7,889 nt of DNA from Rhodospirillales bacterium (GTDB taxonomy: Bacteria; Pseudomonadota; Alphaproteobacteria; Rhodospirillales; UBA2165). Of the stretch, positions 1 to 6,798 are shown in pieces. Location of the stretch: the NCBI GenBank assembly GCA_013204125.1, contig JABMOP010000576.1, forward strand, positions 1 through 7,889. Reading direction: 5' to 3'. The position numbers and the translations under genes are program-made. The number at the start of each line of letters is the position of its first letter. Within the stretch, counting starts at the first letter, position 1. Below the pieces are notes generated by a model. It saw nothing but the letters and a program-made list of their open reading frames with translations, made no database searches and was not told the origin of the DNA.

Positions 1-1220
1 AAGGATTCACCAATTTCGACGCGGGCCTGACGCACTCGTCCATCGGCGAATACAAAAACGATACGGCCCGATTGTTGATTGACGATGGCATCTTTGGGAA
101 CGGCGATCACATCGCGCCCACCGTTCGAGCCGGGCACATCAACAATAACGTTCTGGTTCGGCACCAGGCGGATTTTGGTTGGCTCTATATTAGGCGTTAA
201 CCGTACCGCACGCGTCCGCGCCAATGGGTTTTCATCAGGAATAACCGCACGCACGGCGGCTTCGATCTTTGTCTTTCCGTCAATCCACGCGGTCAAAATT
301 TTGCCGTCGATAATTTCCCCTATGCGATCCGAAGGAATATCGACTTCGATCTCAACATTCTCATCGTTTAAAAGTGTGACAATGCGGGTGCCCGCGTTCA
401 GGTATGTGCCGGGCGATACGTGTTTCCCCAAAATCACACCCGGAAAGGGGGCACGGATGGTGGCGTCTTTGAGATCGATACGGGCCAGATCACGTGATGC
501 GCGCGCCCGGCTAAGTGCGGCGGCGGTGTCATCGACCGAAGCGTCTGCTTTGACTATTTCTTGGCTTTTGTCTTCAAAACGCGCCTGACTGAAGGCAGCC
601 GATTTGCGCAATCTTTCGAGGCGTTTCAACTCTTGTTTAAGAAGGTTCACTTGCGCCTGGGCAAATTTCCATTTGGCGCGGGCCTGCAAAACTTCGGCGG
701 CTTTAAATTCGGCTTCCAGCTTCAACCGGTCCACGTTCAGTTCGGCCAGCACTTGCCCCATTTTAACGCGGTCGCCGATTTCTACCAACACCCGGTTCAC
801 ACTGCCCTTGATGTTTGCCGCAATTTCGCTGCGTTGAATGGCAACGACGCGTCCGGTTATCGGGAATATTTTTATCATCGGCTCGCGCGTAACTTCGCCC
901 AATTGCACCAGGGTTGGTGGCGGTCCCCGCCGGCCATTGGCAGCCGGAGGCTTGCCGCCGGCCGGGCTCCCTTTGGTGCCGGCTTGCTTGGCTCTGCTTT
1001 GGATGAATTTGCTCTTTTCTTCCGGGCTCATGGAAAAAAATTCTGAACGTTCTTCTTCGGAAAGGCTTTGGAAAAAGGCACGGCGTTGATCCGGGCTCAT
1101 CGCGCCCGGCCCGCCTTGTTGCGCCAGTGCACCGCCGGACGCTGCGACGCCAGTGATCGCCACCAAAACTGCGACAATCGCGCACAGTAAATTACGAGAG
1201 AAAGGTAACTGATTTTGCAT
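1..1220 (-). CDS. RND efflux periplasmic adaptor subunit (HlyD/MFP family), N-terminal part, truncated by window edge
   Basis: This gene encodes the periplasmic adaptor that would link an inner-membrane RND pump to an outer-membrane channel. I read 406 codons without a stop, and the C-terminus lies off the left edge. The ATG at 1218-1220 is preceded directly by an in-frame TAA, with GGGA about 9 nt upstream, so the start is firm. Residues 1-33 form a signal peptide (R9, hydrophobic core ~11-27, ALA|Q cleavage at 33/34). Residues 41-75 hold a threefold repeat, followed by a Gly/Pro/Lys-rich linker to ~103. The first half of the barrel-sandwich (lipoyl-like) domain is ~123-162 (GRVVAIQRSEIAANIKG, then VEIGDRVKMGQVLAEL). 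A charged alpha-helical hairpin covers ~165-250, and the returning lipoyl half ~250-285 (ATIRAPFPGVI, VSPGTYLNAG). A beta-barrel (~286-360) and the start of the membrane-proximal domain follow. This layout is typical of the family. Substrate and partner pump cannot be told from here, and the pump gene is probably just outside the window on the same strand. Confidence 0.9.
   Translation of the reverse strand, partial: MQNQLPFSRNLLCAIVAVLVAITGVAASGGALAQQGGPGAMSPDQRRAFFQSLSEEERSEFFSMSPEEKSKFIQSRAKQAGTKGSPAGGKPPAANGRRGPPPTLVQLGEVTREPMIKIFPITGRVVAIQRSEIAANIKGSVNRVLVEIGDRVKMGQVLAELNVDRLKLEAEFKAAEVLQARAKWKFAQAQVNLLKQELKRLERLRKSAAFSQARFEDKSQEIVKADASVDDTAAALSRARASRDLARIDLKDATIRAPFPGVILGKHVSPGTYLNAGTRIVTLLNDENVEIEVDIPSDRIGEIIDGKILTAWIDGKTKIEAAVRAVIPDENPLARTRAVRLTPNIEPTKIRLVPNQNVIVDVPGSNGGRDVIAVPKDAIVNQQSGRIVFVFADGRVRQARVEIGES
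996..1100 (-). repeat. Three imperfect 11-12-residue repeats inside the adaptor N-terminus
   Basis: Residues 41-75 of the adaptor read as three consecutive copies: MSPDQRRAFFQS, LSEEERSEFFS and MSPEEKSKFIQS. The shared pattern is [ML]-S-[PE]-[DE]-[QE]-[RK]-x-x-F-[FI]. The copies are related in protein and only loosely in DNA, so they are old or selected rather than a fresh duplication. The segment sits directly after the signal peptide and before the barrel-sandwich domain, and is predicted by eye to be short amphipathic helices rich in charge. Its function is unknown to me. Confidence 0.7.
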
Positions 1221-1475
1221 TTATGTTATTCCCAAGCCGGTTCCGTTTGCGCCGCCCAACCGTTTAATACAAGCGCCGATCTCCGTTAGCCTCGTTTTGG
1301 ATGGTCGGCTTATCCAGCGGTGTTTTCCGGCGAAATTAGCATTGAAATCCCAATGCATGGCAAGCAAATTATCACAAAATGGGGCGACATGAATATAACA
1401 ATAAATTGATTGAACGGGGGCGATTATCAAGTGCCGCGTGACAGCGAATTCCCGGCTCGGTAAGTTTGCCCGATC
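1221..1475. promoter_or_regulatory. Divergent intergenic region between the adaptor and deacetylase genes
   Basis: These 255 nt separate two genes transcribed away from each other, so both promoters should lie here. For the plus strand a candidate is listed separately. A dyad TTGAT-N15-ATCAA (1406-1430) lies at and just after its predicted start of transcription, and could be an operator or chance. For the minus strand I see only a weak TATTAA-like -10 without a convincing -35. No tRNA, riboswitch or terminator is recognisable, and the one open frame on the minus strand (1221-1535) resembles no protein I know. Confidence 0.45.
1371..1399 (+). promoter_or_regulatory. Candidate sigma-70-type promoter for the deacetylase gene
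   Basis: ATCACA (1371-1376, 4 of 6 matches to TTGACA) is followed after 17 nt by TATAAC (1394-1399, 5 of 6 matches to TATAAT). Transcription would start near 1406 and leave a leader of about 70 nt. This is consensus matching by eye only. The surrounding AT-rich sequence makes chance matches likely. Confidence 0.3.
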
Positions 1476-2405
1476 ATGACCACCGCCTATATCACTCATT
1501 CGGTTTGCTTGGAACACGATCCGGGGCCGGGCCATCCGGAATCACCGGCAAGGTTGGGCGCCGTAAATGCCGCCCTGGAAGGCGGCGAATTTGCGCCCCT
1601 CCTGCGCCTCGAAGCGCCGCAGGCTGAAACCCAGACGATCGAACTTATGCATGACGGTGATTACGTTGCCCGAATTTTGGACGCGGTCCCGGCAAGCGGT
1701 CGCTTGGCGCTGGACCCCGATACCCATTTGTCGCCGGCATCGGGCGAAGCGGCGCTTCGGGCGGTGGGCGGTGTATGCGCGGCGGTCGATCTGGTCCAAT
1801 CGGGCGAAGCTGCCAATGCATTTTGCGCATTGCGTCCACCCGGCCACCATGCGGAACGCGCCCGCGCCATGGGGTTTTGTATTTTCAACAATGTCGCCAT
1901 TGCCGCCGCCCACGCACAATCTGCCCATGGGCTAGGCCGCGTTGCCGTCATTGATTTCGATGTCCACCACGGCAACGGCACGCAACACATGTTCGAAACC
2001 GACGCTTCGCTGTTTTACGGATCCAGCCATCAATGGCCGGCCTATCCAGGCACCGGCGCGGAAACTGAAACCGGGGTCGGAAATATCGTCAATCAGCCCT
2101 TGGCGCCGGGGGCGGGAAGCGCCGAATTCCGCGCCGCCTATGAAAATAAAATTTTGCCGCGCCTCCGGGAATTTAGCCCCGATCTGCTTTTAATTTCGGC
2201 CGGCTTCGATGCGCATCAGCTGGATCCCTTGTGCCAGCTTAACGTAACCACCGAAGATTTCGCCTGGGTCAGCGGTCTGTTGCTGGACGTTGCCGACGAA
2301 TGCTGCGGCGGGCGCGTGGTCTCGGCCTTGGAAGGCGGCTATGATTTGCAAGCGCTTGCCGATTGCACCCGCGTCCATGTGCGCGAATTAATGTCCAGGG
2401 CCTGA
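1476..2405 (+). CDS. Histone deacetylase family protein (class II-like zinc deacetylase)
   Basis: This is a predicted zinc-dependent amidohydrolase that removes acetyl groups from acylated amines. In bacteria such proteins act on acetylpolyamines, acetyl-lysine or related amides, and the substrate here is not determinable. The 309 residues are full length for a single-domain member, and no signal peptide is visible, so it is cytoplasmic. Visible motifs are the RPPGHHA box with the His pair H124-H125, GFCIFNNVAIAA (133-144), the zinc-binding DFDVHHGNGTQ with D162 and H164, SAGFDAH with the third zinc ligand D245, and EGGYD with the probable transition-state Tyr Y289. All expected catalytic residues are present. 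The ATG at 1476 has only a poor ribosome site (GGTAAG, about 11 nt upstream). It lies 105 nt ahead of xseB on the same strand and may be co-transcribed with the isoprenoid operon. AcuC or acetylpolyamine amidohydrolase are alternative names. Confidence 0.93.
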   Translation: MTTAYITHSVCLEHDPGPGHPESPARLGAVNAALEGGEFAPLLRLEAPQAETQTIELMHDGDYVARILDAVPASGRLALDPDTHLSPASGEAALRAVGGVCAAVDLVQSGEAANAFCALRPPGHHAERARAMGFCIFNNVAIAAAHAQSAHGLGRVAVIDFDVHHGNGTQHMFETDASLFYGSSHQWPAYPGTGAETETGVGNIVNQPLAPGAGSAEFRAAYENKILPRLREFSPDLLLISAGFDAHQLDPLCQLNVTTEDFAWVSGLLLDVADECCGGRVVSALEGGYDLQALADCTRVHVRELMSRA

Positions 2406-2510
2406 TGGCCGGGCTAAGGATGGCCTTGCCCCGGCGTGGGCGGGCGGCGTAGAATCGCCAGGCCCAAAAAAAATTGAGGGCGATCCAAATATCATTGGCG
2501 GGTGGATAAG

Positions 2511-2762
2511 ATGTCCGAAAAAGCGAAACAATCCGATATTTCAAAAATGAGTTTCGAAGCGGCCCTCGCCGAGCTGGAAGATATCGTCGGCAGCTTGGAG
2601 CAGGGCGAAAGCCAGCTTGACGGTGCAATTAAAGCCTATGAGCGCGGCACCGAACTTAAAAAGCATTGTGAGGCGAAATTGAAAGCGGCACGCGAAAGAG
2701 TGGAAAAAATTAATCTTGGCGCCGATGGCGCCGTCGGGGTTGAGGCATTTGACAGCGAATAG
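2511..2762 (+). CDS. xseB: Exodeoxyribonuclease VII small subunit
   Basis: XseB is the small subunit of exonuclease VII. Several copies bind the catalytic XseA subunit, and the complex degrades single-stranded DNA from both ends to oligonucleotides. The 83 residues match the family's usual ~80. The family signature is clear: SFEAALAELEDIVGSLEQGE (residues ~11-30), then the second helix with AIKAYERGTELKKHCEAKL. The pair forms the expected helical hairpin. I chose the ATG at 2511 because GGGTGG lies about 5 nt upstream. An in-frame GTG at 2502 would add three residues and cannot be excluded. The stop is 11 nt before ispA, as in the conserved xseB-ispA-dxs arrangement also known from E. coli. 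The xseA gene is not in this window. Confidence 0.93.
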   Translation: MSEKAKQSDISKMSFEAALAELEDIVGSLEQGESQLDGAIKAYERGTELKKHCEAKLKAARERVEKINLGADGAVGVEAFDSE

Positions 2763-2773
2763 CGAAAATAAGA

Positions 2774-3670
2774 GTGCTCCCCTTGGAATCTTTTGAAACT
2801 GCCCTGGCCAGTGCCGCAAGCGCAACCGAAGAAGCCTTAGATAGCCTGATCCCGTCCGGCGACGGCCCAGAAGCGCAGGTTTTGGAAGCGATGCGTTATT
2901 CGGCGCTTGCCGGTGGCAAGCGGTTGCGCCCGTTTCTTGTTATGACATCGGCCGATCTGTTCGGCGTTGCGCGCTCGTCTTCCTTGCGCGTCGCGGCAGC
3001 GGTGGAAATGGTCCACACCTATTCGCTGATTCACGATGATTTACCGTCGATGGACAACGATGATCTACGCCGCGGTAAACCCACCTGTCATATTGTATAT
3101 GACGAAGCGACGGCGATCTTAGCGGGTGACGGTTTGCTGACCCTGGCATTCGAAGTTTTGGCCGAAGTCGATACCCATAGCCTCGGCGAAATCCGCGCCG
3201 AATTGGTCTTAGAGCTTTCCGCCGCCATCGGTGCCCAAGGCATGGTCGGCGGTCAGATGCTGGATTTACTGGCGGCGGACCACAAATTGGACATGCCAGA
3301 AATCACGCGCCTTCAACGGATGAAGACCGGCGCCTTGATCAGCTATGCCTGTCAGGCGGGCGCTATTCTCGGCAAAGCCAGTGAAACCCAGCGCCATATG
3401 TTGACCGCTTATTCCCACGATTTGGGGCTTGCCTTCCAAATCATTGACGATTTATTGGACGTCGAAGGCAACGCCGCCGAAATGGGAAAGCGCGCCGGCA
3501 AGGACCAGGATGCGGGCAAGGCGACGTTTGTTTCCCTTCTGGGGCCGGAGCGCGCGCGCGAACAGGCGGAAATTTTGGTCGCGCAGGCAATTAAACATCT
3601 TGAGGTTTTTGCCGGAAAAGGTGATTTACTGAGAAACTTGGCGAAATATGTGCTAACAAGACGCAAGTGA
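2774..3670 (+). CDS. ispA: Farnesyl diphosphate synthase (geranyltranstransferase)
   Basis: IspA condenses dimethylallyl diphosphate with two isopentenyl diphosphates to give farnesyl diphosphate, the precursor for quinone side chains, undecaprenyl phosphate and, where present, hopanoids. The protein of 298 residues has the family's usual length and is cytosolic. Visible motifs are GGKRLRP (47-53), the first Asp-rich motif DDLPSMDND with D88, D89 and D94 binding Mg-diphosphate, GQMLDL (160-165), KTG (184-186), and the second Asp-rich motif DDLLD (225-229). The spacing of the first motif and the preceding HTYSLIH fit bacterial type farnesyl rather than longer-chain synthases, though chain length cannot be proved by eye. 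The start is GTG at 2774 with a weak ribosome site. A TTG at 2783 is the only close alternative. It lies 11 nt after xseB and 40 nt before dxs, the enzyme that opens the supplying pathway. Confidence 0.95.
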   Translation: MLPLESFETALASAASATEEALDSLIPSGDGPEAQVLEAMRYSALAGGKRLRPFLVMTSADLFGVARSSSLRVAAAVEMVHTYSLIHDDLPSMDNDDLRRGKPTCHIVYDEATAILAGDGLLTLAFEVLAEVDTHSLGEIRAELVLELSAAIGAQGMVGGQMLDLLAADHKLDMPEITRLQRMKTGALISYACQAGAILGKASETQRHMLTAYSHDLGLAFQIIDDLLDVEGNAAEMGKRAGKDQDAGKATFVSLLGPERAREQAEILVAQAIKHLEVFAGKGDLLRNLAKYVLTRRK

Positions 3671-3698
3671 TGCCGATCAACGGCAATTTTGGGTAGTT

Positions 3699-3705
3699 AA
3701 AGGGG
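3699..3705 (+). promoter_or_regulatory. Ribosome binding site fixing the GTG start of dxs
   Basis: AAAGGGG lies 5 nt before the GTG at 3711, the strongest Shine-Dalgarno match in the operon. It supports the non-ATG start and independent translation initiation of dxs rather than coupling to ispA. Confidence 0.6.
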
Positions 3706-3710
3706 CGTTC

Positions 3711-5654
3711 GTGGCTAATAAAAAGGAAAAACCGGCCAAGCGAATTTTGGACGGCGTCAGCGTGCCGGCGGATATCAGAAATCTGTCCGGTGACGAGTTG
3801 AAGCAACTCGCCGACGAGGTGCGCGACGAGACCATCGAAGCGGTTTCCATCACCGGCGGCCATTTGGGCGCGTCTTTGGGTGTGGTCGAATTGACCGTGG
3901 CGCTTCATCATGTGTTTGATACGCCCCGCGACCGTCTGATCTGGGATGTCAGCCACCAATCTTATCCGCATAAAATTTTAACCGGGCGGCGGGATCGTAT
4001 TCGCACGCTGCGCCAAGGCGGCGGGCTTTCCGGTTTCACCAAGCGCTCCGAAAGCGAATATGATCCTTTCGGCGCGGCCCATTCTTCGACCTCTATTTCG
4101 GCCGGGCTCGGCATGGCGGTCGCGCGGGATTTCGCGGGCGGCGACAACAATGTGATCGCGGTCATCGGCGACGGTGCCATGAGCGCCGGTATGGCCTACG
4201 AAGCCATGAACAATGCCGGCTCGATGGATACCCGCCTGATCGTCATATTAAATGACAATGATATGTCGATCGCCCCGCCGGTCGGCGCCATGAGCGCTTA
4301 TTTATCTAGACTGATATCGTCCAAACCTTATCGTTCGATCCGCCATTTCGCGCGCGACGTGGCCGGGAAACTGCCGCGCCGGGTGGAAGAAACGGCAAAA
4401 AGGGCGGAAGAATATGCGCGCGGCATCTTAACCGGCGGCACGTTGTTCGAGGAACTGGGCTTTTTCTATATCGGCCCGGTTGATGGACATAATCTGGATC
4501 ATCTCTTGCCGGTGCTCAAAAATTTGCGGGATTCGGAAGAGCCGCAACCGGTTTTGCTTCACGTCGTCACCGAAAAAGGGCACGGCTATGAGCCGGCGGA
4601 AAGCGCCGCCGATAAATATCACGGCGTTTCCAAATTCGATGTCATTACCGGCGAACAAGACAAAGCGATTACCAACGCGCCGTCTTATACCGGTGTTTTC
4701 GCAGAGGCGTTGATAAGCGAAGCGTCGCGCGATGATCGTATCGTCGCCGTTACCGGCGCCATGCCGTCGGGCACCGGCTTGGATAAATTCGCCGATAAAT
4801 TTCCGGCCCGCTGTTTTGATGTGGGCATCGCCGAGCAGCACGCGGTGACCTTTGCCGCCGGCCTTGCGACGGAAGGCTACAAGCCGTTTGCCGCCATTTA
4901 TTCGACGTTTTTGCAGCGCGCCTACGACCAGGTCGTGCACGATGTCGCGATCCAAAGCCTGCCGGTACGCTTTGCCATTGATCGCGCCGGTCTGGTCGGC
5001 GCCGACGGCGCAACCCACGCCGGGGCGTTTGATCTTGCCTACTTAACGTGCCTTCCAGGGTTTGTCGTCATGGCGGCGGCAGACGAAGCGGAATTGGTTC
5101 ACATGGTAGCCACTTCGGCGGCCATCGATGATGCGCCTTCGGCTTTTCGCTATCCGCGCGGCGAAGGGGTCGGCGTGCAAATGCCGGAAATCGGTGTGCC
5201 GCTCGAAATAGGCAAGGGCCGCGTCGTCCGCGAAGGCAGCACCATTGCAATTGTCAGTTTGGGTACGCGCTTGGCCGAAGCCACCGCCGCGGCAGACGAA
5301 TTGGCCTCCAAAGGCTGGTCAACAACCGTCGCCGATGCCAGATTTGCCAAACCCTTGGACGAAGACTTGCTGCGCCGCCTGGCGCGGGAACACGAAGTCA
5401 TGATTACCGTCGAAGAAGGTTCCGCCGGCGGGTTCGCCGCCCATGTGATGCAATTTCTTGCCAATGACGGCGCCTTTGATAAAGGCCTCAAATTCCGCGC
5501 CATGACGCTGCCGGATATCTTCCTCGACCAGAACAAGCCCGAAATTCAATATGCGCTTGCCGGTTTGACGCGCGCCGATATCGTTGTCGCGGCGCTGCTG
5601 GCCCTTGGCGAAGACGACGCGGCGGCCACTGCAATGCGCGACCAGCGGGCTTAA
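3711..5654 (+). CDS. dxs: 1-deoxy-D-xylulose-5-phosphate synthase
   Basis: DXS is a thiamine-diphosphate enzyme that joins pyruvate and glyceraldehyde 3-phosphate to DXP with loss of CO2. This is the entry and usual control step of the MEP isoprenoid pathway; DXP also feeds thiamine and pyridoxal synthesis. At 647 residues it is full length. The N-terminal diphosphate-binding domain shows GGHLGASLG with H51, HQSYPHKILTGRRD (82-95), and the ThDP motif from GDGAMSAG (153-160) to NDNDMS with N181. The pyrimidine-binding domain shows GIAEQHAVTFAAGLA with catalytic E375, R403, and DRAGLVGADGATH (424-436). R480 precedes YPRGEG. The C-terminal transketolase-like domain runs from about 500. A Ser (S81) stands where I recall Gly in E. 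coli (WDVGHQ). The gene sits 40 nt after ispA and ends 7 nt before tlyA. Glycine codons are almost all GGC, GGT or GGG, with a single GGA. Confidence 0.97.
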   Translation: MANKKEKPAKRILDGVSVPADIRNLSGDELKQLADEVRDETIEAVSITGGHLGASLGVVELTVALHHVFDTPRDRLIWDVSHQSYPHKILTGRRDRIRTLRQGGGLSGFTKRSESEYDPFGAAHSSTSISAGLGMAVARDFAGGDNNVIAVIGDGAMSAGMAYEAMNNAGSMDTRLIVILNDNDMSIAPPVGAMSAYLSRLISSKPYRSIRHFARDVAGKLPRRVEETAKRAEEYARGILTGGTLFEELGFFYIGPVDGHNLDHLLPVLKNLRDSEEPQPVLLHVVTEKGHGYEPAESAADKYHGVSKFDVITGEQDKAITNAPSYTGVFAEALISEASRDDRIVAVTGAMPSGTGLDKFADKFPARCFDVGIAEQHAVTFAAGLATEGYKPFAAIYSTFLQRAYDQVVHDVAIQSLPVRFAIDRAGLVGADGATHAGAFDLAYLTCLPGFVVMAAADEAELVHMVATSAAIDDAPSAFRYPRGEGVGVQMPEIGVPLEIGKGRVVREGSTIAIVSLGTRLAEATAAADELASKGWSTTVADARFAKPLDEDLLRRLAREHEVMITVEEGSAGGFAAHVMQFLANDGAFDKGLKFRAMTLPDIFLDQNKPEIQYALAGLTRADIVVAALLALGEDDAAATAMRDQRA

Positions 5655-5661
5655 AAACCCG

Positions 5662-6426
5662 GTGTCCGGGGAAAAAACTGCCAAACCCGGGCCTAAGCGC
5701 CGCCTCGACCAGCTTCTTGTAGATCGCGGTATCGTTGAAAGCCGCGCCCGCGCCCAGGCATTGATCATGGCGGGCCTCGTTTATTCGGGCGAGACGCGCC
5801 TCGATAAGGCGGGAAAGCAGGTCGCTTCCGACATTCAGATCGATATGCGCGGCCAGGATCATCCGTGGGTTTCGCGCGGTGGGCTTAAACTGGACCACGC
5901 GCTTAAGCATTTTGGTATTTCCGCCGAAGGCGCGGTTTGCCTGGATATCGGCGCGTCCACCGGCGGATTTACAGACGTCTTGCTGGCGGCGGGCGCGGCC
6001 AAAATTTATGCGGTCGATGTGGGAAGCGGGCAATTAGCCTGGAAACTGCGCCAAGATGAACGTGTTCAGGTGCTGGAAAAGGTCAATGCGCGCTATTTAA
6101 GTGATGAAGATATCCCCGAACAGGTGGCATTTATCTGCTGTGATGCTAGTTTTATTGGCCTGACGACGATATTACCGACGCCCTTGGGTTTTGCAGCACG
6201 CGGCGCCCATTTAGTGGCCCTTATCAAGCCGCAATTCGAAGTTGGTCGCAAACAAGTGGGCAAAGGTGGAATTGTAAGCGATTCAAAATTACACGATCAA
6301 GTTTGTGATCAAATTGAATCTTGGATTAACAATTTAAAGGGATGGACCGTAATTGGAATTACAGAAAGCCCAATTACCGGCGCCGAAGGAAATAAGGAAT
6401 TTTTAATTGCTGCTCGAAAAGGATAA
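5662..6426 (+). CDS. tlyA: TlyA family rRNA (cytidine-2'-O)-methyltransferase / putative hemolysin A
   Basis: TlyA proteins are SAM-dependent 2'-O-methyltransferases. The mycobacterial enzyme modifies 16S and 23S rRNA, and the hemolysin name is historical. I chose GTG at 5662, 7 nt after the dxs stop, giving 254 residues. An open frame continues upstream into dxs but that part is not protein-like. There is no clear ribosome site, so coupling to dxs is likely. Domains: an N-terminal S4 RNA-binding domain (~11-70, starting KRRLDQLLVDRG) and an FtsJ/RrmJ-type methyltransferase domain with the SAM loop LDIGASTGGFTD (94-105). The K-D-K-E set is complete: K76 (GGLK), D161 (CDASF), K189 (LIKPQFE) and E246 (GNKEF). 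The last ~60 codons are odd: they shift to ATT, TTA, GTA and GGA, with 5 of 9 glycines GGA against one in all of dxs, while the protein stays intact to its normal end. This may mark recombination with AT-rich DNA or local drift. Confidence 0.93.
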   Translation: MSGEKTAKPGPKRRLDQLLVDRGIVESRARAQALIMAGLVYSGETRLDKAGKQVASDIQIDMRGQDHPWVSRGGLKLDHALKHFGISAEGAVCLDIGASTGGFTDVLLAAGAAKIYAVDVGSGQLAWKLRQDERVQVLEKVNARYLSDEDIPEQVAFICCDASFIGLTTILPTPLGFAARGAHLVALIKPQFEVGRKQVGKGGIVSDSKLHDQVCDQIESWINNLKGWTVIGITESPITGAEGNKEFLIAARKG

Positions 6427-6559
6427 TTGCAAACAATAAAAACACATGTTTTTCAATGATTTTTCGAAGAATATCTGAAATTGATATGAGTTTTGTAATT
6501 TGTAATCACTATTGCTCTCATTTTATTTTAAATCATTATTTATTGATAGCAATTAAATT

Positions 6560-6589
6560 TTCACATTTACAATTCAATATACATATAAA
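6560..6589 (+). promoter_or_regulatory. Candidate sigma-70-type promoter for the dioxygenase gene
   Basis: TTCACA (6560-6565, 5 of 6 to TTGACA) and TATAAA (6584-6589, 5 of 6 to TATAAT) are 18 nt apart, the best hexamer pair I found in the window. It sits at the AT-to-GC boundary and would start RNA near 6596, leaving a leader of about 205 nt before the GTG at 6804. The high AT content raises the chance of a coincidental match. Confidence 0.45.
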
Positions 6590-6791
6590 GTTTCGAGCCG
6601 CTTCGATACGCATTTCTCTTGCTGGATGCATTTTGTGATGGGCGGCCTGATACTTTTGCGAATATGCAGCGGATCGTCGATTGGGGCGGTTTGGCGGGTT
6701 TTTGCAACCCCCCACAGCCCTTTGCCGCTGATTATTATCTTGAACCTCGCCTAAATTCAGCCGAATGTACGGTGAACATAGGAATTCTGCG

Positions 6792-6798
6792 CGGAGAG
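6792..6798 (+). promoter_or_regulatory. Ribosome binding site deciding the GTG start of the dioxygenase
   Basis: CGGAGAG ends 5 nt before the GTG at 6804. The upstream in-frame ATG at 6765 has no such site, and the 13 residues it would add are not family-like, so the GTG is preferred. Confidence 0.6.

Noticed and set aside
79..588. Plus-strand open frames within the left 1.2 kb, including 79-588 and 561-1046, as genes
   Set aside because: They lie antisense to a continuous, clearly recognisable adaptor reading frame on the minus strand and their translations resemble nothing. They are shadows of GC-rich coding DNA.
2406..2475. GC-rich small hairpins (GCCC-GGGC, GGCG-CGCC) followed by an A-run between the deacetylase and xseB as a terminator
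   Set aside because: The homopolymer is A on the plus strand. On the minus strand, where it would be T, no hairpin precedes it. So it is a terminator in neither direction.
4428..5018. 196-codon minus-strand open frame antisense to dxs
   Set aside because: It is a long frame opposite a highly conserved gene, with an untypical sequence and no ribosome site that I can see. It is explained by the codon pattern of dxs.
5584..5661. Upstream extension of tlyA into dxs (ATG at 5584)
   Set aside because: The 26 extra residues are Arg/Cys/Thr-rich out-of-frame dxs sequence. The S4 domain begins only after the GTG at 5662.
6438..6453. AAAAACA-CA-TGTTTTT inverted repeat just after tlyA as an operon terminator
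   Set aside because: The stem is almost entirely A-T and the 2-nt spacer would force an even shorter stem. It lacks the GC-rich stem of an intrinsic terminator and is expected by chance in such AT-rich DNA.
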